Source: Candidatus Cloacimonadota bacterium
Lineage (GTDB): Bacteria > Cloacimonadota > Cloacimonadia > Cloacimonadales > Cloacimonadaceae
NCBI GenBank assembly: GCA_028706475.1
Contig: JAQWBI010000001.1
Location: 144,129 to 208,128, forward strand
DNA: 64,000 nucleotides
Direction: 5' to 3'
Each line of letters starts with the position of its first letter. Within the stretch, counting starts at the first letter, position 1. A program made the translations under genes and the position numbers. Shown here piece by piece: positions 34,608 to 43,557 of the stretch. The notes beneath the pieces were generated by a model. It did not search any database, was not told where the DNA came from, and worked only from the letters and a program-made list of their open reading frames with translations.

Positions 34608-37511
34608 ATGAGGTTAGACAAGCGTCGCCTTATCCTGATCCTGCTTGTTGCTTTTATCCTCGGACTTACGATGGTAACAGCACAAAAGCAGGATACCAGA
34701 GATGAGAACGTAGTTGCAGATTTTAGCGTGTCGGATGTTCCGGCAGACGACGGTTCGGGACTGATGTTGTCTTGGAAGCCCTTGGATCGCAGCAAGCGAA
34801 TCATCGAATATCGTGTCTATCGTGGTATCAAACCCGATCAATTGTTCTATTTAGAAACCATCCAGGTCAATCCCAAAAGCGGCGTTGCTTCAGACGTAAT
34901 GTATTATTATGACAACTCCGCCAGTGAGCTTTCCGATGCGAGTTTTCCCGCAAAACTAAAATTGGAAAAGGGGCAACCGTCAAATGGCATATTATATAAG
35001 AATCCCCCTCGTGACCTGAAGTTTACCGCATCATTGCTGGATCACTTCCAAATGATTTCTCTTTCAAACCGCAATCACTTCTACAAACGTAGTCAAGAAG
35101 TGGTGGTGGATCCCGAGGCCGAAGAGATCAATAGTTATGCCGGTATGAAGGCAAACCAACAGACAGTATTGGGTTTTTTGAAGCCCGGCAGTACATACTA
35201 TTATACGGTAGTGGCTGTTGATGAACGTCAGCGGCTCTTGCCCAATGCTCCGGTGCAATCCGGAAGCCCGATTCCAAACCGTCCGGATCCATCTCCCGCT
35301 CTTCACAGTGTGTTACTGCAAGACATCGGCGAGCTGCGCTTTGAATGGGAGTATCCCATCTACAAAAGTTCTTTGGTTCAATACCGCATTTGGCAAATGA
35401 ATAACATAGTCCCCAAAAGCTGGGATGAGATGAGACAAAACATCCTTTCCCTGGAAGGAATGGGACGCCTTGTAGCCCAGGGAGCGGTTGGCGGCGGAGC
35501 TTTACCAAACTACACCAAAGTGGAAGTGGGCGAAGGTATCGCCGGATTCAATGGCTCCACCTTCGTATTGGAACTCATCGATGCATACGGTGCTTCATCG
35601 TTCTCCCCGCTATCACAGCCTCGCCTGTTGAATAGCGATGCCCTTCCTCCCCGCACTGACTTCTGGGTGGAAGATAAACCCAACGATAAGGGCGATCGCC
35701 TGTCCGTGGTGTGGGATCATCCCATCATCTTTGTTGTGAAGACCACATCTTTGAATAAAGAGAATACTCGCCTGCGCGTGAACTATCAATTGAATAAGAC
35801 CGAGAATCAGGAAGTAAGCAATATATGGTTCAGCTTCTATGATCCGGAGAATGGCACAGAACTGGCCACCATCAAAGAATTCTATCAGGACGACAGCGTC
35901 ATCCTGAAGCTGCCGGATGATTACGATTTTAAGAAGGGTGTAAAAGCGAAGATCACCATGACCGGCAAGCCTGAAATACCCGAAGATTATGTGATCGAAC
36001 AAGACTTGGAGTACAATCCCGGAATGATGGCCTTACTGCCCGCAAAAGCGCTGTATCGCAATGGTAGAGATGTATCCAATATCTTCAACGTGGTGTATCG
36101 CAAATATATGCACTCTCCCGCCTGGCGCTTGATTATGAAGAATACATCCTATGATAACTCTTTGGATGTAACAGTTCCTTACGGCACAAATGCCCAGAAA
36201 CTGGTTCAGGGTATCAGCTATGCCGAAGGTGATTCCATGATTATGCACATTGTGGGGGCAGAGGGTGTGGAGCGCACAGCCCGTAAGCTGATACCCGGAG
36301 AGCGCAAAGCGCCGGTAACGATGATGTCGCATGTAGTGGATTTCTTGTGGGATGCCAAGAACGAAGTATTGGTGAGCACCAGTCTGTTTGAGGGCAGAGC
36401 CCGCGAAATGCACGAGAAGACAATAGCGGAAGCTCAAGCCGCCATTGCAGAATTGGAAGCCGCCAAAGAAGGTGCCGATGAAGCTACATTGGCCTCGCTG
36501 AATGCTCAGATCGAGCGTCAACAAGCTATTCTGGACACATATAGCAACAATGAAACAGTGCAGCATGCTCTGAACACCAAAAGCAATGGCTCACGCCTCA
36601 AACAAATTCTGAAAGCGTATGACAACTTTATGCGCAGCCAGAGTTTCCTGGTGGTGAAAACCGATAGCAAGGGACTGTTTGTGGAGTCTGAACCGTTGGA
36701 GAATGGTGTTAATACAGCGTATTTCATGCCAGTATCAAACTGGTTTGACAACAATAAATGGGTGACACTCTTTACTACCTTGCTCTTTGTGGGGATTGTG
36801 GTGGTATTCGTGAACCTTGCCAAGCGCGGGAAAGACCTCTATATACGTCCGATTGCGGGTTTGCAGGAGATCGACAACGCCATCGGCCGCGCTACCGAGA
36901 TGGGCCGCCCAATGTTGTATTGCATGGGTAATGGCTCCATATCTGATGTGGCGACCATCGCATCCATGGGTATTTTAGGATTGGTGGCACGTCGCGCTGC
37001 GGAATATGACACTAAGCTCATAGTTCCCTGTTACGACTACATCATCATGCCCATCGCTCAGGAAATCGTGCGAGAAGCCCACTATGCCGTGGGTCGTCCG
37101 GACACCTATGATCGTAACAATGTATTCTACCTTACCAATGTGCAATTTGCTTATGTGGCAGGCGTGAATGGTATCATGATCCGTGAGCGGATGGCAACCA
37201 ACTTTTTCCTGGGCTACTTTGCTGCGGAAGCGCTGTTGATGACGGAAACTGGAAATACAGTAGGTGCTGTGCAGATTGCCGGTACGGACGCAGTTACACA
37301 GATTCCGTTCTTCATCACGACTTGCGACTACACTTTGATCGGAGAGGAGTTGTATGCCGCGAGTGCCTATTTGAACCGCGAACCGATGCTTTTGGGCACC
37401 CTGAAAGCTCAGGACTATTTCAAGTTCTTTATCTTGTCCATCGTGATCGTTGGAGCTATATTGTCCAGCTTCGGGATCACTGGATTAACCACTTTGCTGC
37501 CAGAGAAATAA
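34608..37511 (+). CDS. Membrane-anchored FN3/DUF6754-like protein, paralogue 1
   Basis: 967 aa. Signal peptide or first membrane segment 5-24 (LILILLVAFILGLTMVTA). Large ectodomain with FN3-like units (ADFSVSDVPADDGSGLMLSWKPL, then EYRVYRGIKPDQLFY) and an Ala/Glu-rich coiled coil near 600-650. Membrane segment about 717-737, then an approximately 200-aa domain beginning YIRPIAGLQEIDNAIGRATEMGRP and ending TDAVTQIPFFITTCDYTLIG, and a C-terminal membrane helix (FFILSIVIVGAILSSFGI). The C-terminal half resembles what I recall as DUF6754; function unknown. The start ATG at 34608 is preceded by AGGAG (an upstream GTG overlaps it). First gene of a five-gene membrane cluster; a paralogue is at 40063. 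Confidence 0.78.
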   Translation: MRLDKRRLILILLVAFILGLTMVTAQKQDTRDENVVADFSVSDVPADDGSGLMLSWKPLDRSKRIIEYRVYRGIKPDQLFYLETIQVNPKSGVASDVMYYYDNSASELSDASFPAKLKLEKGQPSNGILYKNPPRDLKFTASLLDHFQMISLSNRNHFYKRSQEVVVDPEAEEINSYAGMKANQQTVLGFLKPGSTYYYTVVAVDERQRLLPNAPVQSGSPIPNRPDPSPALHSVLLQDIGELRFEWEYPIYKSSLVQYRIWQMNNIVPKSWDEMRQNILSLEGMGRLVAQGAVGGGALPNYTKVEVGEGIAGFNGSTFVLELIDAYGASSFSPLSQPRLLNSDALPPRTDFWVEDKPNDKGDRLSVVWDHPIIFVVKTTSLNKENTRLRVNYQLNKTENQEVSNIWFSFYDPENGTELATIKEFYQDDSVILKLPDDYDFKKGVKAKITMTGKPEIPEDYVIEQDLEYNPGMMALLPAKALYRNGRDVSNIFNVVYRKYMHSPAWRLIMKNTSYDNSLDVTVPYGTNAQKLVQGISYAEGDSMIMHIVGAEGVERTARKLIPGERKAPVTMMSHVVDFLWDAKNEVLVSTSLFEGRAREMHEKTIAEAQAAIAELEAAKEGADEATLASLNAQIERQQAILDTYSNNETVQHALNTKSNGSRLKQILKAYDNFMRSQSFLVVKTDSKGLFVESEPLENGVNTAYFMPVSNWFDNNKWVTLFTTLLFVGIVVVFVNLAKRGKDLYIRPIAGLQEIDNAIGRATEMGRPMLYCMGNGSISDVATIASMGILGLVARRAAEYDTKLIVPCYDYIIMPIAQEIVREAHYAVGRPDTYDRNNVFYLTNVQFAYVAGVNGIMIRERMATNFFLGYFAAEALLMTETGNTVGAVQIAGTDAVTQIPFFITTCDYTLIGEELYAASAYLNREPMLLGTLKAQDYFKFFILSIVIVGAILSSFGITGLTTLLPEK

Positions 37512-37523
37512 ACGAGGTTTTCA

Positions 37524-38153
37524 ATGAAGAAGACAATACCATTACTAATCGTAATTGTTGGAGGTCTGATCTGGGTGGCTTGGGCCTTTAGCCCCCACTA
37601 CATCCTTCAAGAAGTGTTTTACAATCAGTTCTATCTGCCTTGGGCTTATGCTTCGTCGCCTTTCGCGATGCTTTTGGGTGTGCTGTCTCTCACCATGATG
37701 CACTCCAACAAAATCAAGATGAAAGCGCCGAAATGGCAATATAGCTATTTCTTCTTTGGCAGTTTCATCATCACCTGCCTGGCCGGTTTTATTGGCGGCA
37801 TCCAAAAAGGCAGTTTGTTTATGTGGATGTTCGAAAACGTACAGATGCCGATGAGTGCCACAATGTTCTCTCTGTTGGCTTTCTATATGGCATCAGCAGC
37901 GTACAAGGCATTCCGTGCCCGTAGTCCTGAAGCCACGGTACTCTTGGTGGCTGCGATCGTTGTGATGCTGGCTCAGGTTCCGCTGGGAGTACAAATCTCC
38001 AAACACCTGCCCACCATCTCACAATGGATTTTGGACGTTCCGAACCTCGCTTCCAAGCGTGGTATCATGTTGGGTGTTGGTCTGGGATCCGTGGCCACAT
38101 CCCTGAAAATTTTATTAGGCATCGAACGCTCATATCTGGGCGGCGGTGATTGA
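37524..38153 (+). CDS. Multi-pass membrane protein of the DUF6754 cluster (a)
   Basis: 209 aa with about six hydrophobic segments: IPLLIVIVGGLIWVAWAF, FAMLLGVLSLTMM, YFFFGSFIITCLAGFIGGI, MFSLLAFYMASAAYKAF, TVLLVAAIVVMLAQVPLG and GVGLGSVATSLKILLGIE. Not recognised by family. It begins 12 bp after the paralogue 1 stop, with GAGG upstream, and ends 15 bp before the next gene, so all are one transcript. Lack of charged residues in helices argues against a simple ion channel. Likely a structural or partner subunit. Confidence 0.75.
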   Translation: MKKTIPLLIVIVGGLIWVAWAFSPHYILQEVFYNQFYLPWAYASSPFAMLLGVLSLTMMHSNKIKMKAPKWQYSYFFFGSFIITCLAGFIGGIQKGSLFMWMFENVQMPMSATMFSLLAFYMASAAYKAFRARSPEATVLLVAAIVVMLAQVPLGVQISKHLPTISQWILDVPNLASKRGIMLGVGLGSVATSLKILLGIERSYLGGGD

Positions 38154-38168
38154 TCCGGGGAGAGGAAA

Positions 38169-39350
38169 ATGAATATCTTTGAAAGAATGCAAAAGCTTGA
38201 CCGCCGCTGGATCTACATTGTTGTAGCTTTGGCAATCATCATTCCCTTGATGATACCTTACGACTCCGACAACGTGACCACTCCTCCTACCGAGAATCTG
38301 TATCAGATGATCGATAGCTTTGCCGGTAGAGAAGACCGCGCTATCCTGATGAGCTTTTATCACGATGCTGCCACTATGCCGGAGCTCTTTCCCATGGAAG
38401 TTGCAATCCTGCGTCACTGCTTTGAACGTAATGTGAAGGTCTTTACACTTACATGGTTCCCTGCCGGCGCGCCGATTATCGACTACGCCATAAACTCCGT
38501 GAAAGAGGAGTTTCCCGATATCCAAAGCGGAGTGGATTACTGTAACTTTGGCTACAAACCTCAAGCCTTCGCAATGGTGCTGGGTATGGGTGACAACATC
38601 GCCAATACTATGAATACAGACGCCGAAGGACGCAAGCTGGAAAACCTGCCCATCATGAAAGGCATCAATAACTACAGCGAGATGAACCTGGCAATCGAAT
38701 TCTCCGGCTCTTCCGCGGGTGGTATGTGGATCACCTACGCGCGGCCGAAATATGGCTTGAATGTGGCTGTAGGCGTTACTGCGGTTATGGCTGCCGATGA
38801 GTATCCCTATTTGCAATCCGGACAGCTTATCGGAATGCTGGCAGGTCTCAAAGGGGCTGCCGAATATGAAAAGCTGGTAGATATCTTTGCCGCCTATCGC
38901 GATCCAAAGATTGATTATAGCGTGAAAATGGACGAAGACGGCAACAAGATACTGCCGGGACGTCCCTTTGGACGCGAGATTCTGGAAGACGACTCCAGCA
39001 AGAAACTCTCCCTCATCACTACTCAGACGAAAGCGGTGTTTACTCCGGAGGAATTTGCTGCGTTCAGCGCAAAGTACCCCGAAAACATGGCTTTGCTGAA
39101 TAGCATGCGCAAGGTTGAAGAAGGTAAAATGATCATCGATATCACCGAGATCACTCCGGAAATGCGCACACAAATGGGTGACATCATGTACCGTGAGATC
39201 GAGCGCCTTACCCGCAATACCCTGTACAAATTCAAAGTGGCGCGTATCGGGATGAACGCTCAGAGCGTAGCTCACATCATGATCATCGTCTTCATAGTAT
39301 TGGGTAATATTGGTTACTTCATCCAAAAAGCCCGTCAACCGAAGAACTAA
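38169..39350 (+). CDS. Bitopic membrane protein of the DUF6754 cluster (b)
   Basis: 393 aa. N-terminal membrane helix (WIYIVVALAIIIPLMI, 15-33) and C-terminal helix (VAHIMIIVFIVLGNIGYFI, about 365-385) enclose a 330-aa soluble domain. That domain has an alternating beta/alpha pattern (RAILMSFYHDAATMPELFP, NVKVFTLTWFPAGAPIID, AVGVTAVMAADEYPYL) and a conserved-looking SGSSAGGMW turn. No family recognised; a Rossmann-like or periplasmic-binding-like fold is possible. GAGAGG precedes the ATG. Tight spacing to both neighbours. Confidence 0.75.
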   Translation: MNIFERMQKLDRRWIYIVVALAIIIPLMIPYDSDNVTTPPTENLYQMIDSFAGREDRAILMSFYHDAATMPELFPMEVAILRHCFERNVKVFTLTWFPAGAPIIDYAINSVKEEFPDIQSGVDYCNFGYKPQAFAMVLGMGDNIANTMNTDAEGRKLENLPIMKGINNYSEMNLAIEFSGSSAGGMWITYARPKYGLNVAVGVTAVMAADEYPYLQSGQLIGMLAGLKGAAEYEKLVDIFAAYRDPKIDYSVKMDEDGNKILPGRPFGREILEDDSSKKLSLITTQTKAVFTPEEFAAFSAKYPENMALLNSMRKVEEGKMIIDITEITPEMRTQMGDIMYREIERLTRNTLYKFKVARIGMNAQSVAHIMIIVFIVLGNIGYFIQKARQPKN

Positions 39351-39362
39351 GAGGAGGAAGAA

Positions 39363-39965
39363 ATGAGTTTCGAATTATTCAGTAATCTGGTGGGAGCTTT
39401 TTTCACTCTGTGCATTTTCTCCTTCCTGTACAAAGACAATCCCTTCTACCAAGCTGCAGAACAGATGCTTGTGGGCATCTCTCTAGGTTATGGCCTGGTA
39501 TATACCTACAATCGGGTGTTTGTGCCCTACGTGTGGCAGACTATCGTGATCAAACACCAGTTTGTGCTTATTATCCCTGCCATCATGGGTATCCTGTATC
39601 TCTTCCGCTTCTCGCGTAAATTGGGCTGGCTATCCCGTTACCCAATCGCATTTTCCATGATGGGAGTAGGTATGGGCGTGCCGATGGGTATCCACGCCAG
39701 CATTCTGGTTCAGATGCGTCAGGCCATGGTTCCCATCGAATCCGTAAACCTGTTCCTGATATTCATCGGTACTATCGCAGTGCTTTTGTACTTCTTCTTT
39801 TCCAAAGCTCACAGCGGAGCCTATGGCAAGTTTGTGAATGTAGGAAAATGGTACATGATGATCGGTTTCGGAGCCTCATTCGGACTAACCGTTATGGCTC
39901 GTATATCACTCTTGATCGGGCGTATCCAATTCCTGGTCAACGACGTTTTTGGTATCCTCAAGTAA
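39363..39965 (+). CDS. Multi-pass membrane protein of the DUF6754 cluster (c)
   Basis: 200 aa, about six membrane segments (LVGAFFTLCIFSFLY, MLVGISLGYGLVYTY, FVLIIPAIMGILYLF, IAFSMMGVGMGVPMGI, LFLIFIGTIAVLLYFFF, WYMMIGFGASFGLTVMA). Not recognised. Gly-rich helices could pack closely with partner subunits. It follows cluster member b by 12 bp with AGGAGG as ribosome site. A stem-loop lies after it, before paralogue 2. Confidence 0.75.
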   Translation: MSFELFSNLVGAFFTLCIFSFLYKDNPFYQAAEQMLVGISLGYGLVYTYNRVFVPYVWQTIVIKHQFVLIIPAIMGILYLFRFSRKLGWLSRYPIAFSMMGVGMGVPMGIHASILVQMRQAMVPIESVNLFLIFIGTIAVLLYFFFSKAHSGAYGKFVNVGKWYMMIGFGASFGLTVMARISLLIGRIQFLVNDVFGILK

Positions 39966-39980
39966 TATTGAAGGCAGCCT

Positions 39981-40012
39981 GGCGCAGTGGTATGCTGCGC
40001 CGGGTCTTTCTT
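39981..40012 (+). terminator. Intra-cluster hairpin (possible attenuator)
   Basis: GGCGCAG/CTGCGCC stem (39981-39987 with 39995-40001) followed by the T-rich GGGTCTTTCTTT. It sits in the 97-bp gap before paralogue 2 and could lower downstream expression. Confidence 0.6.
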
Positions 40013-40062
40013 TGTGACAGCAAACCGGGGAAACCCGAAGATAGAATACCCGTTTTGGGGAT

Positions 40063-42822
40063 ATGATGAAAAAAGCTCTTTATATGACCATCATGGTGTT
40101 GCTCCTCTGGGGCGTCACCGTACTATTTGCCGCTCCCGCACTTAGCGGAAACATAGCGGAGTTTAGCGTATCGGATCTGCCTGATGACGATGGTAGCGGT
40201 ATTATCTTGAAGTGGAAGCCTCTTTCCAAAGAACACAGAGTGATTAAATACAACATCTACCGCGGAGTTAGTCCCGATTCGTTGTTTTTGCTCACCTATC
40301 TGGAAGTGGATCCCAAGCTGGGTGTATTGGCACCCTATTTATACTATTACGATACAGGCGATCAACCATTGGCAGAGTTTGAGACCTCGCCGATGCGCCT
40401 CAAGAAAGAAAAGGATCAACCAGAAGATAGTCCCCTGTACGACAAGTTTCCGCTGATTCCAGAGCTCTTGGCTAAGGTGGTTGATCGTTACAATCTGCTT
40501 GCAATCACCAAAGCCTCTCACTTGCATAAAAGTTCGCGGACTATCCTGAAAGACGATAAAAGCTTTGCCGGCTTGAAAATGACCCAGATGGACGGCATCT
40601 ATGCCATCCCCAAGGTGGGCGTAACCTATTATTATAGCGTTGCGGCAGTGAACGAGCGGGGTATGGTGTATCCCGGAGCGGAAGCATTGTCCATCATTCC
40701 GGAAGACAATCCTCCTGATGCCAGCGCCATCATCCATGCCAGTTATGTGCAGGATGCCGGGAATATGAACTTTGAATGGCTGCCTCCCACAGGATCTGCG
40801 GATATCGCCGCCTGGCAGGGATGGTTGTTCCCGCGGGCTTTGATGCCGGAAGCGAAAGTGCTGCCTCAGGACTGGATGAACAGTGCCTTGCAGGTATTTG
40901 ATATCCCCAATATGAGTGCCAGCTCTGTCTATTATCACACTGTTGATTTTGATGCTTCAGGATACGATCCCTCGCAATATGTACCGGTGCTTTCCTACAT
41001 AGATTATGCCGGGCAGATGGCAGCAGTGACGGCAAATACCTATCGGCACCTGAACCGGAGTGATCTGGCTGCGCTACCTGCTTTTACAGTGATGGACAAG
41101 GCAAACGATAAGGGCGACAACATCCTGGTGTCTTTCGGAAAACCGCTTGCTTACATTACTTTAGCTGAGTTTACAAACAGAAAACACAACAAGCTGAAGA
41201 TTAACTACGAGATCTCGGAAAATGAGAACTTCACCGTTGACAAAGTGAAGTTTAGCTTCAAGACCAAGGATGGCAAGGAAATCGGCACGATCACCGAGAA
41301 GTATGTGGATAAGGTGCTGCAATTTCCCATCCCTCCAGAGTTTAAGAACATAAAGTACATCCATGCTGAGATCGCTGTCCTGCTGCTGAAAGGCTCAGAT
41401 TGGGAACCGGAAGTGGTAAGCCAGGAAGTGGTGTACAACGAGTATTTCAAGCGCTTTCAGGCTCAAAGCACCTTCGTGAATGGTGTTGACATCAGCAAGC
41501 TCTTCTTTGATGTGCAACAAAGATCCATGCTGGACTGGGATTTCAGTAACGGTATCCGTGCAAATGCACTTACCAGAACTTACGATCATATGGTTCCCTT
41601 TGAAGATGTAGTGTTCAGTCCCATCACTGGTTTTGATTCCACCAGCCGCAGATTTCTCTTTGACGCCCGGTTGTCGATTGCCGTCGATGCGGAAAATGGC
41701 TATAACTTTGATGTACCGCTCAGTCGCGATGCTTTTCTCCAAGAGATGGCAAACCGCGAGAGCAAGATAAAAGAGCTGGAAGTAAAACTGGCCGAAGCAG
41801 CTGACGAAGAAATGTCTGCAGAACTGGAGTATCTCAAGGGCGAGTATAGCTTCATTACAGAGCATCCCGCCTACATCGAAGCATCCGCTGCCGAGAGCGA
41901 TAAAGCCTGGCGTAAGATCATGCTTTCTTGGCGCGACAAAGCGCAACGCTCCCACAAATACCGCCTGATAGCCACCGACACAAAATCCGCGTTCCAAATC
42001 TCGGACATCTATCTGGATGAAGCCGGCAATGAATGGTTCTACCCGGTGTCCCAATGGTTTGACAGCACCAAGACTCTTACTTTGTTCACAACCGTTTTAC
42101 TCTTGATCCTGGTAGTATATGCCATCGTAATTACCAGACGGAAGGAAGTATTTATCCGCCCGATTGCCGGCTTGCAAGAGCTGGACAACGCCATCGGCCG
42201 AGCCACGGAGATGGGACGTCCCGTGATGTTTGTACCCGGATGGGGCACTTTGGGAGATGTGTGTACTATCGCCAGCCTGATGATCCTGGCGCAGGTGGCC
42301 AAAAAGACTGCCGAATACGATATCCGCCTGATCAATCCGCATTGCGACTACATGGTCTTGCCTTTGGCTCAGGAGATCGTCTCCACCTCATACAGCGAGA
42401 TGGGGCGCCCGGATTCCTTCAACCAAAACGACATATTCTTTGTAAGCTACGATCAATTCCCCTTCTGTGCCGGTGTGAACGGTATCACAGTGCGTGAAAA
42501 GGTAGCAACCATATTCTATATGGGCTTCTTCAATGCTGAAGCGCTGCTGCTTACTGAAACAGGAAACCAGACAGGTGCCATTCAGATAGCCGCAACTGAC
42601 GCCGTTACCCAGATTCCCTTCTTCATCACCACTTGCGATTACACTCTGATTGGTGAAGAATTCTATGCAGCCAGTGCCTATCTTTCCCGTAACCACGACA
42701 TGGTGAGCATGTTGAAGGCTCAGGACTACTTCAAGCTGTTCATCATCCTGGGTATTATTGTGGGCACTGTGCTTTCCACCCTCAATATCAGCGGTTTCAT
42801 ACATATGTTCCCGCTTGAGTAA
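40063..42822 (+). CDS. Membrane-anchored FN3/DUF6754-like protein, paralogue 2
   Basis: 919 aa, same plan as the protein at 34608: signal or anchor 8-25, FN3-like ectodomain (AEFSVSDLPDDDGSGIILKWKPL), coiled coil near 565-605 (EMANRESKIKELEVKLAEA), membrane helix (LTLFTTVLLLILVVYAIVI, about 675) and the conserved domain FIRPIAGLQELDNAIGRATE ... AVTQIPFFITTCDYTLIGEE, closing with a C-terminal membrane helix. The last domain is far more similar to paralogue 1 than the ectodomains are, so the C-terminal part carries the conserved function and the ectodomains have specialised. Two adjacent ATGs (40063, 40066) are possible starts. Confidence 0.78.
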   Translation: MMKKALYMTIMVLLLWGVTVLFAAPALSGNIAEFSVSDLPDDDGSGIILKWKPLSKEHRVIKYNIYRGVSPDSLFLLTYLEVDPKLGVLAPYLYYYDTGDQPLAEFETSPMRLKKEKDQPEDSPLYDKFPLIPELLAKVVDRYNLLAITKASHLHKSSRTILKDDKSFAGLKMTQMDGIYAIPKVGVTYYYSVAAVNERGMVYPGAEALSIIPEDNPPDASAIIHASYVQDAGNMNFEWLPPTGSADIAAWQGWLFPRALMPEAKVLPQDWMNSALQVFDIPNMSASSVYYHTVDFDASGYDPSQYVPVLSYIDYAGQMAAVTANTYRHLNRSDLAALPAFTVMDKANDKGDNILVSFGKPLAYITLAEFTNRKHNKLKINYEISENENFTVDKVKFSFKTKDGKEIGTITEKYVDKVLQFPIPPEFKNIKYIHAEIAVLLLKGSDWEPEVVSQEVVYNEYFKRFQAQSTFVNGVDISKLFFDVQQRSMLDWDFSNGIRANALTRTYDHMVPFEDVVFSPITGFDSTSRRFLFDARLSIAVDAENGYNFDVPLSRDAFLQEMANRESKIKELEVKLAEAADEEMSAELEYLKGEYSFITEHPAYIEASAAESDKAWRKIMLSWRDKAQRSHKYRLIATDTKSAFQISDIYLDEAGNEWFYPVSQWFDSTKTLTLFTTVLLLILVVYAIVITRRKEVFIRPIAGLQELDNAIGRATEMGRPVMFVPGWGTLGDVCTIASLMILAQVAKKTAEYDIRLINPHCDYMVLPLAQEIVSTSYSEMGRPDSFNQNDIFFVSYDQFPFCAGVNGITVREKVATIFYMGFFNAEALLLTETGNQTGAIQIAATDAVTQIPFFITTCDYTLIGEEFYAASAYLSRNHDMVSMLKAQDYFKLFIILGIIVGTVLSTLNISGFIHMFPLE

Positions 42823-42833
42823 GGAGGATTATT

Positions 42834-43454
42834 ATGGTGAAGATACCTACTTCCACTCTAAAGCGCTTGCCCCAGTATCTGGAAGTGTTGAAACGCTTGA
42901 AAAAAGCCGGACTGAAGGAAGTATCTGCCACGAAGATATCCGTCTTTGCAGACATCCATCAGACCTTGGTACGCAAAGATGTCTCCTTCACAAACATCAG
43001 TGCCAGCAAGACCGGGTATCAGATCGGTCCCTTGCAAAAAGCGATTGAGGATCTATTGAATTGGAGCGACACCTCCACCAGCTATTTGGTGGGTGTGGGG
43101 CATCTGGGCAGCGCACTCTTGGGATATCAAGAGTTTTCACAACGCGGACTCAGTATTGTCGCAGGCTTTGACAGCGATCCCGAGAAGATCGGCAAGAAAG
43201 TGCATGGAGTACCGGTGTATTCGGCTCTGGATTTCACAGCTATGGCCCAAAAGGATAAGATTCGCATCGGCATCATCACCGTGCCTCCGGATAGCGCGCA
43301 ACTGATTGCCGACATCATGGTTCACAGCGGTATCAAGGCGATCTGGAACTTCACTCCGCACAAGATCATTGTTCCGCCGGATATCATTGTGGAATATGTG
43401 GATATGTTCTCATCGCTGGCAGTGCTTTCCCGTCGCCTGGCAGAACAACACTAA
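42834..43454 (+). CDS. rex: Redox-sensing transcriptional repressor Rex
   Basis: 206 aa. Winged-helix N-terminus (LPQYLEVLKRLKKAGLKEVSATKI ... VRKDVSFTNIS) and a Rossmann NAD(H)-binding domain with GVGHLGSALLGY, followed by AGFDSDPEKIGKKVHGVPVY and the domain-swapped C-terminal helix. Rex dimers release DNA when NADH/NAD rises. It begins 12 bp after paralogue 2 with AAGGAGG as ribosome site, so it is probably co-transcribed with the membrane cluster. Rex often lies beside genes it controls, but I found no clear Rex operator (TTGTGAA-N4-TTCACAA) here. Confidence 0.92.
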   Translation: MVKIPTSTLKRLPQYLEVLKRLKKAGLKEVSATKISVFADIHQTLVRKDVSFTNISASKTGYQIGPLQKAIEDLLNWSDTSTSYLVGVGHLGSALLGYQEFSQRGLSIVAGFDSDPEKIGKKVHGVPVYSALDFTAMAQKDKIRIGIITVPPDSAQLIADIMVHSGIKAIWNFTPHKIIVPPDIIVEYVDMFSSLAVLSRRLAEQH

Positions 43455-43455
43455 C

Positions 43456-43482
43456 CAAATTCCTCAGGATGGAATTTGTTTC
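43456..43482 (+). terminator. Hairpin after rex
   Basis: CAAATTCC/GGAATTTG stem (43456-43463 with 43471-43478), 7-nt loop, then TTTCC. Weak T tract. Confidence 0.5.
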
Positions 43483-43557
43483 CTCCAGAAATCAAGCAGC
43501 ATAGCCTGTTTGGGGCTATATTAGTACAGAATAAAGACAAATAGAGGTATTAAAAAC

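Noticed and set aside
38130..39338. Long open frame (about 400 codons) on the minus strand opposite cluster gene b
   Set aside because: The plus-strand gene has a ribosome site, membrane helices and operon spacing. The antisense frame is His/Val/Gly rich with no ribosome site or recognisable domain, as expected from codon bias on the opposite strand.
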